This document shows positions 54,065-64,000 of a DNA stretch of 64,000 bases, one piece after another. The stretch lies in assembly GCF_000341285.1 (NCBI RefSeq), contig NW_005178457.1, positions 118,501 through 182,500 on the forward strand. The letters run 5' to 3'. Each line of letters begins with the position of its first letter. Within the stretch, counting starts at the first letter, position 1. The stretch comes from Galdieria sulphuraria. Taxonomy: Eukaryota; Rhodophyta; Bangiophyceae; Galdieriales; Galdieriaceae. Below the pieces are notes generated by a model that saw only the letters and a program-made list of their open reading frames with translations, was not told the DNA's origin and ran no database searches. Made by a program: the position numbers and the translations under genes.

Positions 54065-55385
54065 TTCTCTTGAAAGAAGCCTGAAAAAATGAACTTTATC
54101 AAAATTTTTCTCAAGGACGCTTTTCATACAGAGGTTTAACAGTTTTGTTATAAAACACTCTTCATAGCTGTGTAGGTAGTTTTGTCAACTTGTTTCTTTT
54201 GGCGATCTCCTATCAACTTGAAAGGATTCTGTAAAATATTTTACACTTTCTAGCCAAGTTTAAAACATTTCCTTTGGCCATAAAAAATATCTATTTAGTA
54301 TTTTTAACGAACACTTATCCGATGACAGAAAGTGCTCAACGCAGAATACTCTAAAAATGAACCAAGTCAATCGACTCATTGTCTTTGTCCTCTTATAAAC
54401 TCAAATGATATCTACATATTCCTTTATCGTCACTAACGTGTTCGTTGCTAAATAAAGATCTTTACTTTTGCTGTGTAAACAAGAGTTCCTCGTCAAGAGA
54501 GCGTGATGAAATGAGGTTTCCTGTACAGAAATAAAGTTGAATGAGAACCAATTCTTTGAAGAACAAAGTAAGTAAACATTAATTTTGCCGCAAGCATCTC
54601 ATACGATCTACCACTTCATGCTTCCTTGGGTTGTTTTTCGTCTTCATATGTAACTGGAAATGATTGAAGTGCTTTGAAATGCTCTTTGTGATATGCAAGC
54701 AGCAAACTAGTGGACTAACGTTCCAGAAACTGGTAGCATAAAGAGACTAAAACTCTCTGTATCTGCCTGTGTGACTATGTTTGTTTGTGGAGCCTGAATG
54801 TATTCAACTGCACCAAAGATCGATTATCTTCTTACACTAGCAAACAAATAAGAAGATAAGAACAAAATTATCACTGAACATGCGGCATTTAAAAATAAAT
54901 GGTGAAAAAAGTGGAAGCTTATTTAAAGAGATTGTTAGTATCTATCTTTGAAGATGCATTGAAGTGCAATTATACAATGTTGTCTTGCTTCCTTAGAGTA
55001 TTTGTAAGATATCTCTCAAGTTTCTAACCTCATCATGACATTTCAGCAGAATAAAAGCAATATATTTGCTAATTCACAATAGTAGCAGCTCAACATTTCC
55101 AACATGGATACTCCTTTTTCACTCAAAAACCAAAGCTAAACGTCTTCACTGTGGGTAATGTTTCTATAAGTTTCTATTTTCTATAGGAATCATTGGTGTG
55201 TTGGTGACAGCTCATGGAGTGGTAATGTTATTCACTTCCCAAGTCACATATTACTAATTTATTCATACGATAAAATAATCAATAAAAGCTACTTTGCTAA
55301 GAACTCTCGTATTCCTAACACAATTCGCAATCTTTGTGAAGGACTATCGATACCACAATCGAAAAGAAAATCTGCCGTAACGCCA
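54065..55385. other. Gene-poor AT-rich spacer
   Basis: About 1.3 kb with only short frames. One pair at roughly 55085-55253 (+) reads PKLNVFTV, a GTAATG donor, an AG acceptor 35 bases on, and then GIIGVLVTAHGVVMLFTSQ ending at a stop. This could be the tail of a small membrane protein, but no start exon was found. Otherwise nothing recognised. Confidence 0.35.
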
Positions 55386-57790
55386 TCAAAATCTCTTACT
55401 CCTATGAAGGACAAGTTGGGCAAACAATAAAGCAACATCCTCTTCAGAAAAACCACAACGTTCTCTTAGGAAAGTATTCCAATCCAATGATGAAGACAAA
55501 GAACTGAATGCTGCAACCCTTTGTTCGCCTCGTGTATCTCCTTCTTCCACTTGCATAGCACTTAAAAAACCTTCCATTTGCATCCTATTCTCCTTGCTTG
55601 TTCTCCATCTTATATTTCGAGCCACTCTAACAGTAACATTTGATTGCTCAGCTTCCAAAGATGAAACATATTCATTAGACATCGACTCAAAGATAGTTTT
55701 ACACCATACTGAAAAGTTTTTAGAAAACTCTCCTCGGTTTGCTTCCCCAATTTTCCTCAAAATTCCGACATTATCTCTTCCCAAAAATCGTTCAAGGTTC
55801 CTTTGGGAAACAATTACCAATTGCAGACATGATCGACTACTGTCATTCAAAGTTGACCTCGAAGAATGTTCAGTAACAAAACAACTTGCATCTTCAACAA
55901 TATTATCTTCTTCAACAGAGAAAAATACAGATCGATCATAGCTAGTACAAACTACCACCACAAACTGAAAACAAAGTTGAACAGATGAAAGAGATTCGTC
56001 ATTCAAAACGGAAACAACTCCCTGAAAAAATTGTTCGGCTTCCTCCTCAATATTTATTTTCGAAAATTCAGTTTTGTGATAAAATTTGAATGAAAATCCA
56101 ACAACATAACGTGTTTGTCCATTATGGAAAACAACATATGCATCAGGACCACTAGAATTGCCATCTTTCGGAACAAAAATACCACAATGTTGTAAATATT
56201 TTCCATAATAGTCAGAAAATGAACCAGAGACATCTCTCAAGATGGGTATATCATAACATATTGTTGATTCCATAGAATAAGAAACATTGTCCTGTTCAAT
56301 AAAAGAACCCTGGAAAATTCCTGGAATAGCAGAATGTACAATAGGCGAGGAACTAGAATGAAGAAAAGTTAATAAGCGAAAACGAAAAATCTTCATAAAT
56401 ACAAATTCAAAGAAGACTCCCTTTGCTGTTGAAGTGTCGGAAATATAACTAAACGGAGATAAAGGAAAGAGTTCAGTAGCCTCACGGAAAAAGTTATAGT
56501 TGCTATGAGCTCTCAATATAAATTCACAACAACCAATCTTGAACTCGGTCCCCATATCAATCCCGTCAGTTCCACAACTTTCAGAATAAAACCCAAAAGT
56601 TGCAACCAAGTCCATCAAATAAGTTTTCGTTCCACATATAGTAACCACAAAGTTAATTGGAAAAACCGTTCCGAGCTGATAATTCAAAAGGACAAATTGA
56701 TATCGAAGAAGGGTTGCGGAATCTAGTATCTCCGGAATAATAAAGGTTCCCGACTCATTTAGTATATCTTCAAAGACACCATCTAATAAAAGTTCCATAT
56801 TGTCATCGTTGATAGAAGGTTGAGATAAGTTTGCAACTTTCTCTACTAGGGCCAGTAAAGTATTCCTTACAATCAACGGAATACCCCCTGTCTTCTTCTT
56901 CAACAATTCTACGAATCGATATCGTAAATCATCAGAGGGCAATAAACAGTCCTTCAAGGACTTTCCATGATAAGTTACCAGCTCAAGATATTCGTTAATA
57001 TCATGGAGGTTAAAGGGATTCAACCGCAACATACGGAGACTCACTCTACTGGAGCGAGCATCAGACAAGCGGGCGAAGATTTCAGCGGTTCGACCTGCCA
57101 AATAGACAGTTACCTTCCCTGTAATAAAAAACTACGTAAAATACGGAAGAAATTCCGGAAAGAAACATATTTTGGGTCAGACTCGACAAAATTTTTCTCG
57201 CCGAGTTCACTATAGTATGCGGTGAGGTCACTCAGGTGGCTAAGTTCGTCTATCATCAAAAATATATATTGTTTCTGAAAATGTTCGAGAAGATACTGGA
57301 CAAATAAAAAAACACTTGGTTGCTTCATCGCTGCGTCCGTGAATTCTACAATTTCTCGGGCACTCATACCGTTACACTGGGCTGTAGCCATAGCCATGTT
57401 ATACACCAAAGCCTCTAGAAACCTTGGAAAAGGAGCACGAGAAAAGCTCTCTTCTAATTGAAAGCAAACTGACAAAGTGTTTTCCGCAAAGTGTTTCCAA
57501 GAAAAAATCTTCAAATCAACTTTTCCCGAAGAGCTCTTGTTGAAAACCTCCGTCTTCGTCTGCTCTTCTTCTTCTTCGGCGAATTTTTTTAAAAACTCTA
57601 AAAAATTTTCACCAAGAAAACTCTTCCCAGCTCCAAAGACATGAGGAGAAAAGCAAGCTGCAGGACGTAGAATACCTAATTGTCCCCCAGCTGAAGAAAA
57701 CTGGTGGAAATAAGTTCGAAGAATAGAATAAACATCTTCTTTTCTATCTATCAACGGTTCACTCAAACTCATTTTACAAGCCACCGCCAA
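55386..57790 (-). pseudogene. P-loop ATPase of unknown role, frameshifted
   Basis: Two frames form one protein of about 800 residues. Residues from 57790 to about 57116 carry a Walker A (FGAGKSFLGENF) and a Walker B (KQYIFLMIDELSHL). The second frame, 57101-55386, continues with VYLAGRTAEIF, GGIPLIVRNTLLALVEK, and a long C-terminal region of unknown type. The reading frame changes at about 57110-57120, where the first frame reaches a stop right after LLQGR while the second gives GKVTVYLAGR, the block expected next. A one-base loss in a G run, an assembly error, or an unusually short (26-base) intron would all explain it. Overall layout recalls the AAA/STAND-type ATPases reported as expanded in Galdieria; that link is inference. 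Confidence 0.55.
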
Positions 57791-60500
57791 TCCGAAAACA
57801 ATTCACAACTAATGATTAAATCAATGACCGAGAAACTTTCAAAGGAACTAAGCGTTGGTTAAAGTATTTGTACCGCAAAGGTTGCTTGGTTTTTCAAATA
57901 TTATTGATCTCTTACAATTTGGACGATTCAATAGACTACAATCCATGTACAAGGAACTAGAAAGAATATCAAAAAAGTCGTTGGCAAAAGTTTCATAGAG
58001 GTACAAAAACGACTCGAAAGTTATAAGCAAACAACCTATCTAGTCCAATTCCACCTCATCCTGAGAGCAAACGCAATTATAGTGAACTTGATACTATTGT
58101 TTCTTTTACAAGATGATGAACTTGAGCAAAAACGGCAGCAGCTTGATCTATTGAAGAAGAGTGTTTTGATACACAATGACACTTTGAAATGATCAATACA
58201 AGCAAAGAAATTTTATAGCAGACAAAAGGTTGTACTCGAAATATTAATAGAACAGAAAAAAAGGATTCACAAGTCATTGATCAACTCGCGAGTTTGTAGT
58301 ACCACATTATCCACATACACTAGTAGTAGTTTAGACAATTCTAAAAACAGGCCTGGATATAAAGCCGTGAACAAGAAAAGCATATCTACAAAACTGCGAC
58401 CACAAAAAACCACGAGGAAAGATGATCTTGCTATTTCCTTTGAACAACGTTTTCTTCTATTGAGAAAGACCAGTTGAGTTTTGTCTGTGAATTGTTCGAC
58501 TTTGACTTGAGAATCTTTCCAGTCTGTTTGAAAACCCTTGTCTAATATCAAGTCAGTGTTTCTAATCACTCTCATTGACTCAACAGACGTATGTATTGTC
58601 TCCTAGAAACTTGAAAACCTCTCCAACTTGTGAGTTTTGTTCCACAAACTTGAAGAAAAGAGTGGATTCTGTTACCCTTTGAAGGATTTTCAACGCAATG
58701 GCTAACAGGAAGAATTGTAAAAAGAATCTAGAACGTAGAAACTGCACAACTATTGGTTCCAAGCCTTGACTTGTTGGGTAGTTGACTGCAAAATACTTGA
58801 ATTGTATTTTCTAGTGTTGGCAATTTCATCTTGTCTGAAATTGTCATATTCCTTTCCTAGAGCGATAAAGAAAGTCAAGATACATAGAACTGCCACATAT
58901 GTAAAGTAGGGAATAAAAAGTTTTAAAGTGTCAAACAGACACAACTAGCAAGTTGACAAGCAGAAAATCCAATGCTATAATTAATAGTCAAAACACACAA
59001 GACATTTTCTCTGAATGGTGGGATGTCATTTATAGTCTATCTATATGAACTTTTTTTTTATATGGGAAAACATTTCTCATATTGTAGTTTAACATTACAA
59101 ATGTCATTCAAATACTGATGGCATTCCTTTTTGATTGTGTTGCTAAAAGAAAAAACCTGAAAGTGACTAAGAAAGCTTTTTGGACGAGTTGTTTCAGTTG
59201 TTGTCCAGTCTGTAACAGAGTCTTGGTTTTTGTGACACAAGTACCAGACTTTTATTTAAGTGGTTGAAAGTGACACCATCTAAAAGGGAGAAACTTTCCA
59301 TCTTGTACCAAAGTTTAAGCACTTGGAGATCAAAGTGAAAAAGAAAACCGCTCTTCCAATTCTACCTTTTATTGCAAAAGCAATACGATCTTTCAAGTTT
59401 GCTCTTTCAACTATTTTTGTAAAAAGACTTGAGAATTTTTATAACAAGTTGGTTTGATTGATTGGTTACTCGCAGTAGTTGGAATTCCGATGGGAAGTGT
59501 AACAAGACAATTCTCACGTTCTGTGTATACCTATCTATCCTGGTCATAACTAGGAAAGAAATGGGAACGCTTTTTGTGGAAACACGATGAATTTCTAAAG
59601 AGACAAAGATGTATCCACACGAAGTATTCTATTCCACGAACCAAGTTGATATGTCTTTATAGAGTTGTTTGTACATGGTGAGGTAACTAGTTGAGTATTC
59701 TTTTTACTCGAAAGAAATAAAAGGGTGTAACTACTTTTGTATAGTCAACTGCAAACTGTTCTTAACGATAATTCTGTCAATTTCAAACTTGAGACTATAT
59801 TTTGGAAAACGCTCAATCATTACAAATAATACCCAACTATGATTGCTGCTTCCAACTCACTAGAGTCTTTCTTTTCTGGAGTTGTTTCAAAATAAAGTAG
59901 TGTATGCTTACACAGCGACTCTTTATTTTCCCATACAACTTGAGAAAGTTTGATGGTTGTAACTTTTTCAGCAACGTACAAAAGCAACCATGTTGGGACC
60001 AAGGTTCAAAGAATAATCATCCAATCATTTGAAATGTTGAGGACACCATGTAGAGTTTGAAATTTTTGTTGTACTTTTGTGTCAAAGGACAAGTTATTCA
60101 AGTAGCAACTCAACTTTTAGGTTACATTTTTTGGGGGTTTTTTGTTCTATTTTTTCACAAATAGTCTTGCCTTGTCAAGTAGAAGAGAGAGAGGAGGGGT
60201 GTGAGGGTTTATCCTCTTTTTTTTATTGTATAGAGGTATGAACTCTTCTACTTTATTGTGTGTGTGTGTATACAATAGGGAGCATTGCAAATGTTCTCTC
60301 CTTTTGAAACTTGACCTTTGAAGGAGAGTTTCAACCTCACTATAAAAGTTTGAAGAGTTTTGACCTTTTGAGTTGTTTTTATTGAGTGTATCCCCTCACA
60401 CAAGAGTGACAATTAGGAAGATGGGTTTATTTTCTAGACAATCGTATATCTATATATATATATATATATATATATTTGTAGTGGAAAACAAGAGAGAGAT
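57791..60500. other. AT-rich region with degenerate ORFs
   Basis: Only short frames, mostly minus strand: 58944-58750 (a membrane segment with YFTYVAVLCILTFFIAL), 58762-58580, 58575-58267, 59240-59058 and 60002-59820. Neighbouring ones sit in different frames but read on from one another, as in a decayed membrane-protein gene. No splice model joins them cleanly, and no known family is recognised. Confidence 0.35.
60444..60476. repeat. (TA)n microsatellite near the rDNA
   Basis: An uninterrupted TA run about 1.2 kb upstream of the 18S gene. Close by lie short TG, T and G homopolymer stretches, typical of a spacer. Confidence 0.85.
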
Positions 60501-61671
60501 GGTTTTTTTTGAGAGGGGCTTAAAAGCTAGGTTTTTATTGTTAGTATAATAAAAAAAGAGTGTTGGTTTGTTTTCCTTTTGTTGAGTTTCAAACTGTTTT
60601 GTTGCCACGTGTCATCATTTGATTCATCTCAAAAGCCCGCGCAACGAACCGTCACTTTTGGCTTTTCAAATAGCATTTTTTTCCAGAAAAACGAAGCCAG
60701 ACAGACAAGAAGAAAACCACTTTTACTAGTGTTCAAAGACGAGTAAAGTGGAGTGATATGCAAAAGTTGAATGGCTGCATGTATGGATGAAGATGATGAT
60801 TGAATTTGGGAGTGGGGGAATCCCTGAATGGGGGTAATCCCCTTCCAAAGATACATGATCAGTAATCCATCTTTGCCATTGATTTCAAAACTGAGTAATC
60901 AGAATGGTTTCAAAAAGAGAAAGAAAGAAGAAGGATGTTGAAGATGTGCTTGGGCGTACTACATAGATGGTATGTATTTGCGTATCTTTATGTCTCTCTC
61001 TTTCTTTGTCTCTTTTGGAACTTTTCCTGTATACTGCATGTTGTAATGTACAGAGTACAATTAGGAGTTGATGTATTAAACTACCGATGATTTGGTAATG
61101 TTATTTTGATTCAAAAGTATGAATATAGTTTCCATCTTGATGAGTTAGAGATTATTTGGCTTGAATTTTCATTCGCCGCTCATCTTTATAGAATGGACTA
61201 TATGTTTTTTGTCTTTTTGAAGGAAACCTCTGCTACTCTATTTTCCTTTATGTATTGTCATGATTACATTTTTGTGTGAATCACAGTACTAAATGTAAAA
61301 TAATAGTAGTATTCAGAAGAGATGTATTTTCTTCCAACAAGACAAAGGAATGAAACAAAGGATGGTTTTTTCAATGATGAATGTTATAAACGGATCCCAT
61401 CTGTTGTGTTTTGGGATTTCATTGAGACATTTATTATTCGAAAGAAAAAAAGTAAAATTTCCATCTTTTCCAGTTTAGGAAAAGAGGAAGAGGAAGAAAA
61501 AAGGTGAAAATTCCACAAAAATTGTGTACGACACAAAGACACAATTTTTTGACACATAGGACGTACATTTTATGAGTGTATATTCATGCTGTCTCTATTG
61601 TGCTGTTTTTGTGTGTATATCAACAATTTTGTGGACATTTTCACTCTTTTCTTTGTCTTGTATATACATGA
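60501..61671 (+). other. Spacer / external transcribed region before 18S
   Basis: No convincing protein gene. Contains one further GCCACGTGTC (about 60603), T-rich and purine-rich tracts, and an AT-rich lead into the 18S. It probably includes the RNA polymerase I promoter and 5' external transcribed spacer, but no specific element is identifiable by eye. Confidence 0.45.
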
Positions 61672-62820
61672 TACCCCGTTGATCCTGCGGGTCGCGTATG
61701 CTTGTCTCAAGGATTAAGCCATGCAAATGCCAGTATAAGCCACATGGATGGCGAGACTGTGAATGGCTCATTAAAACAGTTATAATCTACACAATGTTAA
61801 TATGTTATATGGATAACCCTAGTAATGCTAGAGCTAATACATGCCCTATTTCCATTTTTGGAAATTGCACTTATTAGTGATCCTACTTTACACTTTTCCT
61901 GTCACAGGGTTTAGTGTTGAATGTTGAATCATGATAATTTTGTGGATTGATAGTATTTGTACTATTGACGCATTGTTTGAATATCTGCCCTATCAACTTT
62001 TGACGGTAGGATTGAGGCCTACCGTGGTGTTGACGGGTAACGGGGAATTAGGGTTCGATTCCGGAGAGGGAGCCTGAGAGATGGCTACCACATCCAAGGA
62101 TGGCAGCAGGCGCGCAAATTACCCAATCCTGACACAGGGAGGTAGCGACAAGAAATACTGATAGATAACACTAAGTGTTATTTTATTGGCATGACGTTTA
62201 TGTAAACGAGTAACGAAGTAACGATTGGAGGGCAAGTCTGGTGCCAGCAGCCGCGGTAATTCCAGCTCCAATAGCGTACACGAACGTTGTTGCAGTTAAA
62301 ACGCCCGTAGTCTGAACTGTGAGATGTTTTTCATTTTACTCTTTTTTTTGAAAGAGTACGAATGGACGACACTCATTTTGAAATGAATGTTTGGATTGAT
62401 CTTGATTGATTGATTTTTGACATTGATTTTGATTTACTGTGAAAAAATTAGAGTGTTTCAAGCGCTTCTTGTGAAAGTATAGCTTAGCATGGTATAATAG
62501 TATTAATATATTGATAAGACTTTAGTAGGAAGTTTTATTGATTGAAAATGCATCAATAGGGGTAGTTGGGGCCATTTGTATTCCCTAGTCAGAGGTGAAA
62601 TTCTTGGATTTTTGGAAGACGAACAGTTGCGAAAGCGTTTGGCAAGGATATTCCCATTGATCAAGGACGAAAGTTAGGGGATCGAAGACGATTAGATACC
62701 GTCGTAGTCTTAACCATAAACGTTGCCATCTTAAAGATGGTGTATTGACAAGTCAATCGTACATCCTTTTTATTCGGGAAACCAAAGAATTTGGGTTCTG
62801 GGGGGAGTATGGTCGCAAGT

Positions 62821-62868
<48 letters not shown>

Positions 62869-63314
62869 GCGGCTTAATTTGACTCAACACGGGGCAACTT
62901 ACCAGGTCCGGACATGATCATGATTGACAGATTGATAGCTCTTTCTTGATTTTATGGGTGGTGGTGCATGGCCGTTCTTAGTTGGTGGAGTGATTTGTCT
63001 GGTTAATTCCGTTAACGAACGAGACCTTTTCCTGCTAACTAGTTATATTGTATGTGAAGATATACGATATATACTTCTTAGAGGTACTATTCGTTTTTCA
63101 CGGATGGAAGTTTTAGGCAATAACAGGTCTGTGATGCCCTTTGATGTCCTGGGCTGCACGCGGGCTACACTGATGCGATCAAATAGTTGTAAGAGACCAT
63201 TTCTGAGAAGAGTATGGCAAACTCTGAAATTGCATCGTGCTTGGGATTGAATACTGTAACTGTATTTATGAACGAGGAATTCCTTGTAAACGCGAGTCAT
63301 CAACTTGCGTTGAA

Positions 63315-63362
<48 letters not shown>

Positions 63363-63438
63363 CGATCCGGTGAAGCGTACGGCTTGTTTTATTTTTTGAA
63401 TTGAAAGGATAAGATGAAAAGTACGTTGAACCTTATTG

Positions 63439-63497
<59 letters not shown>
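61672..63497 (+). rRNA. 18S ribosomal RNA
   Basis: Full length, about 1,826 bases. Start: GTTGATCCTGCGGGTCG then ATGCTTGTCTCAAGGATTAA; interior universal blocks include GGTGCCAGCAGCCGCGGTAA (62240 region), AAACTTAAAGGAATTGACGG (62825), GTACACACCGCCCGTC (about 63333) and the 3' end CGTAGGTGAACCTGCGGAAG then GATCATT. No group I intron or large insertion was seen. The first helix differs from the common sequence but in a paired way (CCCG with CGGG instead of CTGG with CCAG), so the fold is kept. Confidence 0.97.
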
Positions 63498-63974
63498 CAC
63501 AGTTGGAAGGTATATGGATAGGTTGATATGAGAGAGGTATATAATGGATGGAGAAAGGGAAGAGTGAGGAAAGTATGCGAGTATTTTCTAAACTTTCTTT
63601 ATCCATGTATATCTATTTCTCTATCTATCTATCCATATATATATTATATACACCCTGTGCACTGCACGAAAGAAAGAAAGAAAGAGAGAAGCAAGAGAGA
63701 GAAAAAGCAGAGAAAAAGAAGAGAAACGAGGGAATAAAAAAAGAAAAAGAATGAAAGAGAAAAGAGAGAGAAAAATAACCTTTCTCTATTTCTCATTGTT
63801 TCTCATCATTTCTCATTGTTTCTCTATTTCTCTATTTTCTCTATTTTCTCTATTTCTCATTATCTTTCTCTTTTTCTCTCTTTTTATTTTCCTCTCTATT
63901 ATCCATTTTCTCCCTTTTTGAGAATACGTTACCAAAAATAGAAATAATCTAAAAATAGCAACTAGAAAAAGAAT
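63498..63974 (+). other. Internal transcribed spacer 1
   Basis: About 477 bases between 18S and 5.8S. The middle (about 63667-63770) is almost pure purine (GAAA and GAGA units); the part after it (63780-63910) is almost pure pyrimidine (TTTCTC and CTCATT units). The two could pair into one long helix. Short TATC/TATA repeats lie before them. Confidence 0.85.
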
Positions 63975-64000
63975 AAAGCTCTCAACGGTGGATATCTCGG
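63975..64000 (+). rRNA. 5.8S ribosomal RNA (5' end only)
   Basis: The final 26 bases, AAGCTCTCAACGGTGGATAT followed by CTCGG, match the conserved start of eukaryotic 5.8S rRNA. The rest of the gene, ITS2 and 28S lie beyond the window. Confidence 0.92.

Noticed and set aside
61322-61507. 61-codon plus-strand frame upstream of the 18S
   Set aside because: No motif, ends in low-complexity Glu/Lys, and lies in the transcribed spacer region.
62954-63399. ORFs inside the 18S gene
   Set aside because: They lie wholly within rRNA sequence identified by universal blocks.
63528-63754. Lys/Glu/Arg-rich ORFs in ITS1
   Set aside because: Produced by the purine-rich tract of the spacer; no coding signal.
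1-64000. CRISPR arrays, bacterial operons, complete transposons or tRNA genes
   Set aside because: No regular repeat-spacer pattern, transposase, reverse transcriptase or terminal repeats, and no convincing cloverleaf was seen by eye; tRNA absence is not proven.

Overview
The window looks like nuclear DNA of a unicellular red alga of the Cyanidiophyceae, most probably Galdieria. Genes are packed tightly and almost all are cut by very short GT-AG introns (about 40-70 bases). Metaxin, VPS11, Mediator 31, a GCP3-type gamma-tubulin complex subunit and cytosolic ribosomal proteins show it is a eukaryote. CP12, a high-light-inducible (HLIP) protein and a phytol-kinase-like protein show a plastid. 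The species call is inference; what is seen is the gene content, the intron style and the 18S rRNA. I rebuilt most genes by joining open frames across GT..AG introns and checking that phase and total length stay in frame, so many entries are spliced models not visible as single ORFs.

Layout. 0-13 kb: phytol kinase (partial), HLIP protein, UCH37-like deubiquitinase, glycerophosphodiesterase, a zinc-finger protein, mitochondrial uL23, VPS11, an EF-hand protein, DCC1, Kdo-8-phosphate synthase and metaxin. 13-24.6 kb: PP6 regulatory (SAPS) subunit, GCP3-like protein, a WD40 (Gemin5-like) protein, ArgC facing an NDUFAF3-like factor, and RPA2. 25-35.5 kb: glutathione transferase, uL30, three unrecognised genes, homocysteine methyltransferase facing a Gfo/Idh/MocA dehydrogenase, REX1-B, an RNase-H-fold protein, selenophosphate synthetase and an SDR. 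35.6-39.5 kb: two secreted GH15 glucoamylases head to head. 39.5-54 kb: eIF2B-delta, eS30, MED31, a RUS/DUF647 protein, DnaJ, CP12, an alpha/beta hydrolase, a MYND protein, an unidentified gene and BUD20. 54-61.6 kb is gene-poor, with one frameshifted P-loop ATPase and decayed ORFs. 61.67 kb to the end is the start of a ribosomal RNA unit: 18S, ITS1 and the first bases of 5.8S.

The genes are mostly unrelated housekeeping functions rather than one pathway. The main biological surprises are a selenophosphate synthetase that is itself a selenoprotein (in-frame TGA plus a SECIS-like fold just after its stop), several gene pairs that overlap or start within about 20-65 bases of each other, and a duplicated glucoamylase pair that fits an alga able to live on external sugars. 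No phage, plasmid, CRISPR array or complete transposon was seen.
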